NCBI RefSeq assembly: GCF_002067035.1
Contig: NZ_MVQB01000034.1
Location: forward strand, 27,314-91,313
DNA length: 64,000 bases
Direction: 5' to 3'
Source: Methanoregula sp. PtaB.Bin085
GTDB taxonomy: Archaea; Halobacteriota; Methanomicrobia; Methanomicrobiales; Methanospirillaceae
The translations under genes were made by a program, and so were the position numbers. Position 1 is the first letter of the stretch. Each line of letters starts with the position of its first letter. Under the pieces are notes generated by a model. The model was not told the origin of the DNA and ran no database searches. It saw only the letters and a list, made by a program, of their open reading frames with translations. Positions 26,888 to 35,447 of this stretch are shown here, in pieces.

Positions 26888-27394
26888 TCATTCCCAGATC
26901 TTGTGACTCGTCCCGTATCCCTGTGCGCATTTCTCATAGAACCGCTGGTGGCATTCCTCGGCAGGCCAGAACGTTGTGGCAGGCAGGATCTCCGTCAGGA
27001 TCGGGCGGTTGCGGTATGGCGCCGATGCTGCGAGCCGGTCACGGGACCTTTCCGCAGCCTCCTTCTGTCCTGCATCATGGTAGAAAATGATTGAACGGTA
27101 CTGCGGGCCGGTATAATCTCCCTGACCGCCATTCCGGGCGGGATCGTGGACCTGCCAGAAGATATCCAGCAGTTGCTCATATGACACGATAGCGGGATCG
27201 AATACGATACCTACGGCCTCAACGTGGCCGGTCGTGCCGCTCTCTACCTGCTCGTACGCTGGTTCGGGCACAACACCGCCGGTGTAGCCGGTCACCGTTT
27301 CAAGGACCCCTTCAACCATCCGGAATGCCGCCTCGACATCCCAGAAACATCCCGCGGCAAACGTGGCTTTCTCGTATCTGCCGCTGTCCTCCAT
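26888..27394 (-). CDS. msrA: Peptide methionine sulfoxide reductase MsrA
   Basis: This 168-residue enzyme reduces the S-form of methionine sulfoxide in oxidised proteins. The catalytic motif is AAGCFWD (Cys16), where the last residue is usually Gly, and downstream blocks include VTGYTGGVVP, TGHVEAVGIVFDP, and GGQGDYTGPQYRSIIFYH. Near the C-terminus the family block AE(E/D)YHQ reads AEECHQRFYEKC, so two Cys residues (about 148 and 155) lie where resolving cysteines could act. It sits alone, convergent with nothing of known function. Confidence 0.93.
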   Translation of the reverse strand: MEDSGRYEKATFAAGCFWDVEAAFRMVEGVLETVTGYTGGVVPEPAYEQVESGTTGHVEAVGIVFDPAIVSYEQLLDIFWQVHDPARNGGQGDYTGPQYRSIIFYHDAGQKEAAERSRDRLAASAPYRNRPILTEILPATTFWPAEECHQRFYEKCAQGYGTSHKIWE

Positions 27395-27478
27395 GTACGA
27401 TCAGGTTGGTGTCATACTACTAAAACCGTGCGGAGCAACCTTCATGGAGGTAAAAAAAAGAGTGGATGTGTCGCCGGT

Positions 27479-30400
27479 TTACTTCGGACCGGTTGCCCAG
27501 AAGCTGAGCCACTTGGGCAGCACGAAGATGAACCGGAAGTCCTGGTCGCTGCCGTAGTCGTTCGAGACATACAGCCGTGCGAAGTAGATACCCGGCTCGG
27601 CGTAGAGATGGGTCGGGTTCTCGTCCAGTGACTGCGATCCATCACCGAAGTACCAGACACGGTGGGTCGGGTTGTTGAGCGACTTGTCGGCAAACCTGAC
27701 CGTCATCGGGGGTGTTCCCCAGGTCTTGTCCGCGAACATCACGGCAACAGGCTTCTTGCCGGCGGGGGGCTGGTCGCCGCCCTTGACCGTGATATAGTTG
27801 CTCTTGATCTCCATGTCGGAGCCCGCCGCGTTGGTCACCACGAGCTTGACGGCATACGAGCCTGCCGTGCTGTAGGTGAAGGTCGGGTTCTTCTCGGTGG
27901 AGTCGACGACCCCGTCATTGTTGAAGTCCCAGCTCCGTTCGGTGATCCCGTCGCCCCTGCTCATGTCCGTGAACTTGACGGTCAGAGGAGCCTTGCCGGA
28001 CTGCTTGTCAGCCTTGAAGTCTGCGCTGGGTTTCTCAAGCTGGCTGACTTTAATATAGTTCTTCTTGAACCTGGTGTCCGAGCCACCGGCATTGGTGACC
28101 GTCAGGCTGACGTTATAACTGCCTTTTGTTGCGTAAACATACTCGGGATTCTTTTCTGAACTGTCAGTGATTCCGTCACCGTTGAAATCCCATGCCCATG
28201 AGGTGATGTCCTTGCCAATGGACTTGTCGGTGAACTTCACGGTGAGGGGTGCCGTACCGCTCGTCGGCTTTCCTACGAACTCAGCCCTGGGCTTTGCCGG
28301 AACAACCGCCAGGACACTGATATAGTCTGTCTTTGTCGCGGTTGTCGACCCTCCCCTGCCTTTTACGGTAAGCGCAACCGTGTAGTTGCCGGCCGTACCG
28401 TAGGTGTGGACCGGGTTCTGCTCGGTGCTGTCAACGGTGCCATCGTTGTTGAAGTCCCAGCTCCAGCTGATCAGGCCGATGCCCTTCGAGTCGTCCGTGA
28501 ACTGGACGGAGAGCGGGGCATATCCCGTGGTCAGGTTGGCCGAGAAGTCAACGACCGGTGCGGGAACCGCAGAGACGTTGATATAGCCGACCCTGACCGA
28601 CGTGTTGCTGCCGCCGCCATTCGCGACCGTAAGGTTCACGGAGTAGTTGCCGGCCGTTGTGTAGGTATAGTCCGGGTTCTGTTCACTGCTGTCGACCGTT
28701 CCGTCGTTTTGGAAGTCCCATGCCCAGGACTCAACGGTACCGGTCGAGGCATCCGTGAACTGGACCGGGAGCGGGGCGTACCCGCTGGTTATGTTCGCCG
28801 TGAAACCGGCAGCCGGTGCGGTCACGGTAGCGGTGATGTACTGCTCCTTTGTGAGCGTGTTCGATCCGCCGGCATTGGTGACGGTCAGGCTGACGTTGTA
28901 GGCTCCCGGCACGGAGTATTCGTGTGCGGGGTTCTGTTCATTGCTGTCAACGATACCGTCGCTCTCGAAGTCCCATGCCCATGCAGTGATGCTGTCACCG
29001 GTAGATTCATCGGTGAAGAGGACCGCGAGCGGCGCGGGGCCGGAGGTCGCGTTGGCGCTGAAGTTCGCGACAGGTGCCGCGGGGCTGACAACGATATAAT
29101 CAGCCTTGACTTCACTGGCATTTCCCGCAGTGTTTGATACCGTGAGGTTTACTGTGTAGCTCCCTGCTGCAGCATACACATGCTGCGGGTTCTTGTCGGT
29201 GCTGTCAATGGTGCCGTCGTTCTCGAAGTCCCATGCATACGCGCTGATTGCGTCACCGGTTGAGGCATCCGTGAACTGGACGCTCAGCGGGGCAGCTCCC
29301 TGGAGTGGATCTGCGGTGAAGTCTGCAACAGGTTTTGCGAGAGGTTCAGCAACAGTGATATATCCGGTCTTTGCCTCGTCATCGGACCCGCCGGGACCCG
29401 TGACAGTGAGGCTGACCGCATAAGTACCTGCCGCGCCGTATACATGCGCGGGGCTCTGTTCGGTGCTGTCGATAGTGCCGTCATTTTCAAAGTCCCATGC
29501 CCATGAAGTGACTTTCCCTGTTGATTCGTCCGTGAAGAGGACCGCAAGCGGTGCGTCGCCGGATGTCTGGTTCGCAGAGAACGCTGCCACCGGTGCCGGA
29601 TCGAGGACCGTGATATAATTGGTCTTCACTGCATAGTCCATCCCGCCGGGGCCTGTTACCCCCATGTAAATGGTGTAAACACCCGGATCGTTGAAGGTCC
29701 AGGACGGGTTGTGGTCAGTGCTGTCCGGCTGAAGATCTCCGGTGAAGTCCCAGTAGATTGCGGTAATGTCGCCTGTCGACTCATCCGTGAACTGGACGGT
29801 CAGCGGTGCAACACCGGAGAGGGGGTTTGCGGAGAACTTTGCATCAGGTGCTGCCACCGCCGGCGTCACCGTGATATAATCGGTTTTTATCTCGTCATCG
29901 TATCCGCCGGGGCCGGTTACGTTCAGGGTAACGGTGAAGGTACCGGCATGACTGTACGTGTACACGGGTTCTTTCTCTGTCGAGTCGATGATGCCGTTGC
30001 TGTCAAAGTCCCATGCATAGCCGGTGATATCGCCGGTCGAAGCATCGGCAAACCGGACCGTGAATGGTTCTGCACCGCTGGTATTATCGGCAAAGAACCC
30101 TGCAACAGGTGCAGGAATGACTGCCTGGGTTACGGTAATGTAATCGGCCTTGGTACTATCTCCATCGCCACCGGTACCGGTCACGACGAGTTTCACGGAG
30201 TACGTGCCGGCACTGGAATACGTATATTCGGGATTCTGTTCGTTGCTGTCGACGGTACCGTCATTGTCAAAGTCCCATGCCCATGCGGTGATACCTTCAC
30301 CGGTTGAGAGGTCAGTGAACCTGACAGTCAGGGGCGCATCACCGCTGGTCGTGTCGGCAGAGAAGTCTGCGACCGGTGCGGGGATGACCGGTGACGTTAC

Positions 30401-31447
30401 AACGATATAGTCAGGTTTTGTGACAACATCGGACCCGCCGTCATTGGAGACGGTGAGTTTTACCGTGTAGGTACCGGGATCGTTGTAGGTATAGCTGCAG
30501 TCCCTGGTCGTGCATTCGTCCGTACCGTCATTGTTGACATCCCATGACCAGGACGTGATGTCGCCTGTTGATTCGTCAGTGAAGAACACATCCAGCGGTG
30601 CATCGCCGGTCAGCGGGCTGGCCGCGAAGTTACCGACCGGGGGAACAACCTGTGTGTTTGTGGGGGTCGGTGTCGGGGTAGTCGTGGGTTCGGTTACGGT
30701 GATGAGATCAGTCTTGGTAATCTCTCCATCGCCACCGGCGCCGGACACGACAAGTTTCACGGAGTATGTTCCGGCACTGGCGTAGGTGTATTCAGGGTTC
30801 TGTTCGTTGCTGTCGACGTTTCCGTCATTGTCAAAGTCCCATGCCCATGCGGTGATACCGTCACCGGTCGAAAGGTCAGTGAACCTGACAGTCAGGGGTG
30901 CATCGCCGCTGGTCATGTCGGCAGAGAAGTCTGCGACCGGTGCGGGCGTCACACCGGCGACAGTAAAGGACCCGGTTCGGATCGTCGGGCTCATAAGGTC
31001 GCCGTTGTCAGCATCCAGCTGTTTTATGGTGACGGTAACCGGTGTCGTACCCGCAGCATCGGCGCGGAGCGTCAGGTTTGCCAGGATAACATCATGGGAT
31101 CCCGCCCCGATGTTCTTTTCAAGGTCAAGGCCCCGTATTGAGACAGAATCTGCCGGCAGGGGGCCGGTACGGGGAAGGATGACCCAGTCAGGATACCTGA
31201 CTGCAGTAATTTCTCCGATGTCGGTACTTGTCAGAGTTACGGTCATATCGAACCCGGCGAGTCCGTCGGGAACTTCGTCAAGGATGACAGGATATTCGAC
31301 CGTCTCTCCGACTGCTCCTGCCGATACGTCCTGCCCGGTCAGCTGGAAAGCCGATGCGGGAAGGACAATAAAGGCCAGGAGGAGCAGGGTCACCAGGAGG
31401 GATACAAGCCCGCCCGGTGACCGGCTCTTATTGTGTATGGTATTCAT
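27479..31447 (-). CDS. Secreted scaffold protein: cohesin-like domain plus 13 PKD repeats
   Basis: The 1322-residue exported protein starts at ATG 31447 (the longer frame to 31579 is inside the upstream gene). A signal peptide (about 1-33) is followed by a domain of ~130 residues with cohesin features: GAVGETVEYPVILDEV, GLAGFDMTVTL, DVILANLTLRADAAGTTPVTV. Thirteen PKD modules of ~85-95 residues follow, each with WDF(D/N)NDGxxDS, a calcium-binding-type loop grafted into the usual WDFGDG turn; the last is plainer (WYFGDGSQ). I see no C-terminal anchor. Two genes immediately upstream end in dockerin-like domains, so this is a candidate scaffold; stop of the preceding gene lies one base before its start. 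Confidence 0.9.
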   Translation of the reverse strand: MNTIHNKSRSPGGLVSLLVTLLLLAFIVLPASAFQLTGQDVSAGAVGETVEYPVILDEVPDGLAGFDMTVTLTSTDIGEITAVRYPDWVILPRTGPLPADSVSIRGLDLEKNIGAGSHDVILANLTLRADAAGTTPVTVTIKQLDADNGDLMSPTIRTGSFTVAGVTPAPVADFSADMTSGDAPLTVRFTDLSTGDGITAWAWDFDNDGNVDSNEQNPEYTYASAGTYSVKLVVSGAGGDGEITKTDLITVTEPTTTPTPTPTNTQVVPPVGNFAASPLTGDAPLDVFFTDESTGDITSWSWDVNNDGTDECTTRDCSYTYNDPGTYTVKLTVSNDGGSDVVTKPDYIVVTSPVIPAPVADFSADTTSGDAPLTVRFTDLSTGEGITAWAWDFDNDGTVDSNEQNPEYTYSSAGTYSVKLVVTGTGGDGDSTKADYITVTQAVIPAPVAGFFADNTSGAEPFTVRFADASTGDITGYAWDFDSNGIIDSTEKEPVYTYSHAGTFTVTLNVTGPGGYDDEIKTDYITVTPAVAAPDAKFSANPLSGVAPLTVQFTDESTGDITAIYWDFTGDLQPDSTDHNPSWTFNDPGVYTIYMGVTGPGGMDYAVKTNYITVLDPAPVAAFSANQTSGDAPLAVLFTDESTGKVTSWAWDFENDGTIDSTEQSPAHVYGAAGTYAVSLTVTGPGGSDDEAKTGYITVAEPLAKPVADFTADPLQGAAPLSVQFTDASTGDAISAYAWDFENDGTIDSTDKNPQHVYAAAGSYTVNLTVSNTAGNASEVKADYIVVSPAAPVANFSANATSGPAPLAVLFTDESTGDSITAWAWDFESDGIVDSNEQNPAHEYSVPGAYNVSLTVTNAGGSNTLTKEQYITATVTAPAAGFTANITSGYAPLPVQFTDASTGTVESWAWDFQNDGTVDSSEQNPDYTYTTAGNYSVNLTVANGGGSNTSVRVGYINVSAVPAPVVDFSANLTTGYAPLSVQFTDDSKGIGLISWSWDFNNDGTVDSTEQNPVHTYGTAGNYTVALTVKGRGGSTTATKTDYISVLAVVPAKPRAEFVGKPTSGTAPLTVKFTDKSIGKDITSWAWDFNGDGITDSSEKNPEYVYATKGSYNVSLTVTNAGGSDTRFKKNYIKVSQLEKPSADFKADKQSGKAPLTVKFTDMSRGDGITERSWDFNNDGVVDSTEKNPTFTYSTAGSYAVKLVVTNAAGSDMEIKSNYITVKGGDQPPAGKKPVAVMFADKTWGTPPMTVRFADKSLNNPTHRVWYFGDGSQSLDENPTHLYAEPGIYFARLYVSNDYGSDQDFRFIFVLPKWLSFWATGPK
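30161..30382 (-). repeat. PKD-module DNA duplicate, copy A
   Basis: This 222-base stretch encoding most of PKD module 3 aligns without gaps, and with few differences by eye, to 30725-30946 (module 1). A more different module lies between, which suggests recent copying or gene conversion between non-adjacent modules. Confidence 0.75.
30725..30946 (-). repeat. PKD-module DNA duplicate, copy B
   Basis: Partner of 30161-30382, same length and orientation, 564 bases apart, encoding PKD module 1. Confidence 0.75.
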
Positions 31448-31448
31448 A

Positions 31449-32606
31449 TTACAACTCCTCGTATATCGTGACGATATCGTCAAAGTCCATACGGCCGTTC
31501 CCGTTGAAATCAAAATACGGGACCGGTTCGTGTTCGCTGATCCAGTCCATCTGGTCGTACAGGAGGACAATGTCGGCAAAATCCGCCCTGCCGTTACCGT
31601 TCAGGTCCTCGTAAAGACCATCACCATCGGAGTCGGTCGGGGCATTCGCCATACCGGGCAGAGGCAGGACCTCTGCCGTGAGGGCGAACTTCTGGATTCG
31701 GTTGGTGCCGTACTCGCCGACATAGACATTTCCGGAAGAATCAACCGCAATGCCGGTTGGCGACTGGAACTGGCCGTCTCCCGATCCGATGCTGCCCCAT
31801 TTTGTGACAAACGTGCCATCGGGCGTGAACTTCTGGACGCGGTTGTTGAAGGTGTCGGTCACATAGACATTTCCGGCATTATCGAGTGCAATACCACCCG
31901 GGTACTGGAATTTGCCATCGGTGTCGCCCATAGATCCCCATGTGCCCAGGAATTTCCCTTCAGAACTGAATTTCTGGATGCGGTGGTTGTTGGAATCGAC
32001 AACATAGATAGTGCCGGAAGCATCGGCCGCGATCCCGGCAGGATTATCGAACTGGCCGTCTCCTGAGCCCTCTGATCCCCATGCCGTGATGAAGGATCCG
32101 TCCGGCGTGAACTTCTGGATGCGGTAATTGTACGCATCGGCCACGTAGACATTGCCATCGTCATCAGTGGCAACACCCGAAGGGGATCTCAGCGATCCGT
32201 TGGCACTCCCGGCAGACCCCCATTTCGTGATGAAGGATCCATCGGGCGTGAATTTCTGCACGCGGTGATAACTCAGGTCCGTGACATAGATGTTTCCCGC
32301 CGGATCGGCTGCAACGCCAAAGGGAGTATAGAACGATCCATTGGCACTGCCGGGGGATCCCCATTTCGTGATGAAGGTCCCGCCGGAGGTAAACTTCTGG
32401 ATACGGCTGTTCTGCCCGTCGGCAACATAGACATTACCCTCGGGGTCGATCGCGATGCCGATGGGACGGATGAACTGCCCGTCTCCGGAACCCTGCGATC
32501 CCCATTTGGTAACAAAGCCGTACGTTTCCGCGGCAGTGACGCCAGGGACCAGCACGAGCAGGAACAGCATGGCTGCCGCTGCCAGGATGGCTCTGTGGTG
32601 CGCCAT
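31449..32606 (-). CDS. Secreted NHL-repeat propeller protein with C-terminal dockerin-like domain
   Basis: The 385-residue product has a signal peptide (about 1-25, ending GVTAAE). Six NHL repeats of ~47 residues follow (examples: GIAIDPEGNVYVADGQNSRI, GVAADPAGNIYVTDLS), expected to form a six-bladed beta-propeller used for ligand or protein binding. Residues 314-385 form a dockerin-like domain: DSDGDGLYED, then two duplicated calcium-loop/helix units, DLNGNGRADFADIVLLYDQM and DFNGNGRMDFDDIVTIYEEL. The start is three bases after the stop of the upstream gene. It should attach to a cohesin; the next gene encodes one. Confidence 0.92.
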   Translation of the reverse strand: MAHHRAILAAAAMLFLLVLVPGVTAAETYGFVTKWGSQGSGDGQFIRPIGIAIDPEGNVYVADGQNSRIQKFTSGGTFITKWGSPGSANGSFYTPFGVAADPAGNIYVTDLSYHRVQKFTPDGSFITKWGSAGSANGSLRSPSGVATDDDGNVYVADAYNYRIQKFTPDGSFITAWGSEGSGDGQFDNPAGIAADASGTIYVVDSNNHRIQKFSSEGKFLGTWGSMGDTDGKFQYPGGIALDNAGNVYVTDTFNNRVQKFTPDGTFVTKWGSIGSGDGQFQSPTGIAVDSSGNVYVGEYGTNRIQKFALTAEVLPLPGMANAPTDSDGDGLYEDLNGNGRADFADIVLLYDQMDWISEHEPVPYFDFNGNGRMDFDDIVTIYEEL

Positions 32607-32609
32607 CGG

Positions 32610-34247
32610 TTACACCTCGTCGTACAGGAGGACAACGTCGGCGAAATCGATCCGGCCGTTGCCATTGAAGTCAAAGAGGCTGAGCGGCTCGTTTGCCGTG
32701 ATCCAGTCCATGTTCTCAAAGAACGTTACCACGTCATCGAAATCGATCCGGCCGTTGGCGTTCAGGTCCTCAAAGATCCCGTCGGCATCAGTGTCAGTCG
32801 GGAGAGCGCCCTGGCCTGGCAGTGCAACCGGCTGCTCCGGAGTCTGCGTGGGAGTTGGCGTTGGAGTCAGTGTCGGTGTTGCACCGCCCGGGAAGGTCAG
32901 GTGGACCGCGTTGCCGGCAACCGGCGTATACGGCTCGTACACGGCCGTCACACTGAAGTAGTAGTCCTCGCCCGGCACGAGATAGCCTCCGAAATCGCCG
33001 CCATTGTAGTGCTGGGAGGCGTCGAGCGTGGCCGAGGTTACCGTCGGGTCAGAGAAGTAGACCATGTAGCCGTCTGCCGGGTATGCCGGGTTCGGGTTGG
33101 CATGAGAAACCACGATCTTGTTGTAGATCAGGTCGGGATCATTGATCTGCTGCCAGTGCACGACAACCTTGTTTCCCGAGACTTCGGCCGTAACCACCGG
33201 AGCAGTATGGACCGGCGTGGTGGTCGGTACCGTGGTTACTGGTGTGGTCGGGACTGTCGTGACAATGGTTGTCGGAACCGTGGTGGGTACCGTGGTAACC
33301 GTTGTCGGTATGGTGGTTGTGGTTGTAGGTATTGTTGTCGGAACGGTTGTTGGTGTCGATGTCGGTGTCGGCGTCGGGTTCACCGGTGTACCGTCCCATC
33401 CGGCGATCCGTGCGAACATATGCCAGGCAGCATAGGCCTTCAGGTTCCCGTTCAGGGCCTGCGTATGTGCAGGACTGCACTGGTACCAGTCGACGCCCTG
33501 TGTGTGGCTCGCCTGCCACTCGGTTGCCCAATTATGGGACGAACTGTTCCGCGTATAGTCACAGTTGTCGTTCGCATTCAGTTTCATGTAGTTGACAAGG
33601 CCGTCGGGATCGTAACTCTCGATATCGGCAAAGTCATACAGGACCTTGTTATTGGCCCGTGCATATGCGCGGATCTGCTCGTTCCTCTGGTTGAGGTTGC
33701 CGCTTTCGCCTGTGCCGACAAGGTGCCCGGTCATGTACACGAATGTCACGCCCGGGTAATCCGACTCGAGCTGGTTCATGAGGTTCAGGTACGTGTTGAT
33801 ATTTGCTGCCGATGTGTCGGCCTGCCCGCACCAGGACCACATGACGACATTGACTTCGGGATGAGCGTTAAGATAATTCCGGGTTGCCGTTGCCCATGAG
33901 GTATAATCGGGATTACCGAGATCGCTCGCGCCGCTGAAGGGCGTGTCCCGGAAATCGAATGATCCGTCCCGGAACCTGTACGTTGCACTCCCGTAAGGAG
34001 CCCCTGCAAATGTTGTCAGGCCATCCATACCGGTGACGATCTGGCTGCCATGCGATGTATGCCCGTACGCTACGTGGAGCGTCGACTTGGCATTCAGTAT
34101 CGCGTTGAGCGGTACATCGTTCAGGTGGGTACTTGTGTGATCGATGATTATCGGCTCATCTGCTGCTGCCACGGGGGCGGTTAAAATGCAGACAGTGAGA
34201 GCAAGTACCAGGATAAGAAAAAATCTGGTTTTTTGCAAACGGTTCAC
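32610..34247 (-). CDS. Secreted SGNH-like domain, FN3 and dockerin-like protein
   Basis: The 545-residue product starts at GTG 34247, preceded by ACGGAGGAAC, an excellent ribosome site; the frame extends to 34346 but is not supported. A signal peptide (about 1-29) is followed by a domain (30-290) with blocks YGHTSHGSQI (61-70), VMWSWCGQ (135-142), and FVYMTGH (169-175), arranged like a serine hydrolase of the SGNH type, though the assignment is tentative. A Thr/Pro linker (291-348), an FN3-type domain (350-454), a second Pro/Thr linker, and a dockerin-like domain (476-545; DLNANGRIDFDDVV and DFNGNGRIDFADVV) follow. It is the first gene of the three-gene operon. Confidence 0.88.
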   Translation of the reverse strand: MNRLQKTRFFLILVLALTVCILTAPVAAADEPIIIDHTSTHLNDVPLNAILNAKSTLHVAYGHTSHGSQIVTGMDGLTTFAGAPYGSATYRFRDGSFDFRDTPFSGASDLGNPDYTSWATATRNYLNAHPEVNVVMWSWCGQADTSAANINTYLNLMNQLESDYPGVTFVYMTGHLVGTGESGNLNQRNEQIRAYARANNKVLYDFADIESYDPDGLVNYMKLNANDNCDYTRNSSSHNWATEWQASHTQGVDWYQCSPAHTQALNGNLKAYAAWHMFARIAGWDGTPVNPTPTPTSTPTTVPTTIPTTTTTIPTTVTTVPTTVPTTIVTTVPTTPVTTVPTTTPVHTAPVVTAEVSGNKVVVHWQQINDPDLIYNKIVVSHANPNPAYPADGYMVYFSDPTVTSATLDASQHYNGGDFGGYLVPGEDYYFSVTAVYEPYTPVAGNAVHLTFPGGATPTLTPTPTPTQTPEQPVALPGQGALPTDTDADGIFEDLNANGRIDFDDVVTFFENMDWITANEPLSLFDFNGNGRIDFADVVLLYDEV

Positions 34248-34657
34248 AATGTTCCTCCGTATATTCGTATTCTGCAACAGAGGAGAGGGAAGGGCAGATA
34301 CAGGCAGGCGGTGGAAGTGTGCAGACAGATGCCCGGAACCGGGCATCAGGAACCTGACTGTACCGTAGTGCTCCTCGTGCCGTGACCGGCATGTCCCTGT
34401 GCGGGCACCCGGTCAACAGAAAACAAACAATGGAAAGTGACATAAATTCGTACGCCGGCACCAGTGCCATGCTCGAACCTGCAGGTTTGGATCTTGATCC
34501 CGCGGAATCCCCCGGGTTTAATACAAAAGGCCGGCTTTTACGGGATTTTCCGGGCTGAAATAGAATGAGTCAGGGTGCCTGGCCAGGTTGTCCTGTACCT
34601 GAGGATGCCAGAGTGTATGATCCTAAGATCAGGCAAAACCGGATACATTGTGGAGCC
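34248..34657. other. Promoter region of the cohesin-dockerin operon
   Basis: No gene is visible between the operon start and sixA. It contains the ribosome site ending at 34260, an AT-rich ATACGAATATACGG just upstream on the minus strand, and a perfect 12-bp palindrome AACCTGCAGGTT at 34476-34487 that could be an operator. The rest reads as non-coding. Confidence 0.5.
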
Positions 34658-35152
34658 TTACTTTGCACAAGCCATCTGTTTTGCGGTAACGAGCCAGTGG
34701 AGTTGTCCGGATGGGCGTGTTGTCATGGAGAAATCGCGGATCTTCGCCAGCGCCCCCTTGGTCATGGCAATAGCTGCATCCTCATTGCCGGCGATTATCC
34801 GGCTGATGAGCGCGGAGAGGAGCGGTTCGTGGCCGACCAGCAGAACGGCACCCGGATCCGCAAGTTTCCCGATCTCGTGGCAGACTTTATCCGGTGTCCC
34901 CCCGGGAGCAAGTATGTCCCACGTGACGAGACGCTCCTTGCCTTCAAGGCACCCGGCAACGATGGCTGCGGTTTCCTGCGCCCTTGCGAGAGGGCTTGCC
35001 GCTATCAGGTCAAAACGGAGTCCCTGTGCGGCCATCCAGCGCCCCGCTGCCGCGATCTCCTCGCGCCCTTTTTTCGTCAGCCTGCGGTCCGCATCGGTCA
35101 TGCCCGGTCCGGTATCCTCGGCCTTCCCATGCCGCAGGATATAGACGTCCAT
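34658..35152 (-). CDS. sixA: Phosphohistidine phosphatase SixA
   Basis: This 164-residue histidine-phosphatase-superfamily enzyme removes phosphate from phosphohistidine on proteins such as histidine phosphotransfer domains. Catalytic residues fit: ILRHGKAED with the nucleophilic His8 and Arg7, ASPLARAQETA with the pocket Arg, and LVGHEPLLS with the second His. The small size (about 160 residues) separates it from phosphoglycerate mutases. It is transcribed alone between the surface-protein operon and guaB. Whether it acts on the two-component pair at 10446-12609 is unknown. Confidence 0.9.
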   Translation of the reverse strand: MDVYILRHGKAEDTGPGMTDADRRLTKKGREEIAAAGRWMAAQGLRFDLIAASPLARAQETAAIVAGCLEGKERLVTWDILAPGGTPDKVCHEIGKLADPGAVLLVGHEPLLSALISRIIAGNEDAAIAMTKGALAKIRDFSMTTRPSGQLHWLVTAKQMACAK

Positions 35153-35447
35153 ACGAGGAATAACGGACGTGTGAGGATATGAAAATTGTGCTTTGGGGAA
35201 GCGGGCATGAATAGGCTTTTTTTACACAGGAATGATGATAATCACTTGAATTCTGTATAATTATGATGGCACCCCGCCTCAGGGCCCCTCACGGGGCACG
35301 GCGGGCCAGAGCAGGTTCCGGGAAATGCTTATTAAAAGCCGCCGCGGGAGCGCCCCCGCGGGGGCGGCGGCCGTTCATCACAACCGGGGGTATGGGGGCA
35401 TCAGCCCCCATCATAAAAAAATATCCCGGAACAATTCCCAGCAGGGA
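35153..35447. other. Intergenic interval with hairpins and repeat copy 2
   Basis: It holds an A/T-rich block with TATAATTATG (35256-35265), a hairpin GCCCC-TCAC-GGGGC (35284-35297), and the dispersed repeat from 35338. No gene is recognised. It lies immediately downstream of guaB. Confidence 0.55.
35338..35413 (+). repeat. Dispersed double-hairpin repeat, copy 2
   Basis: Two hairpins in order: a GC-rich inverted repeat with arms GCCGCCGC (35338-35345) and GCGGCGGC (35364-35371), then, after a 20-base spacer, ATGGGGGC-ATCA-GCCCCCAT (35392-35411). It is nearly identical to copy 3 at 39376-39450 and resembles copy 1 at 6471-6542. It lies about 37 bases from the end of guaB, on the guaB downstream side. 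Confidence 0.85.

Noticed and set aside
32265..33899. 544-codon plus-strand open frame
   Set aside because: It lies antisense to the NHL-dockerin and SGNH-dockerin genes, whose domains and ribosome site are clear. GC-rich third positions keep the opposite strand open; the translated product is Arg/Asp-rich and meaningless.
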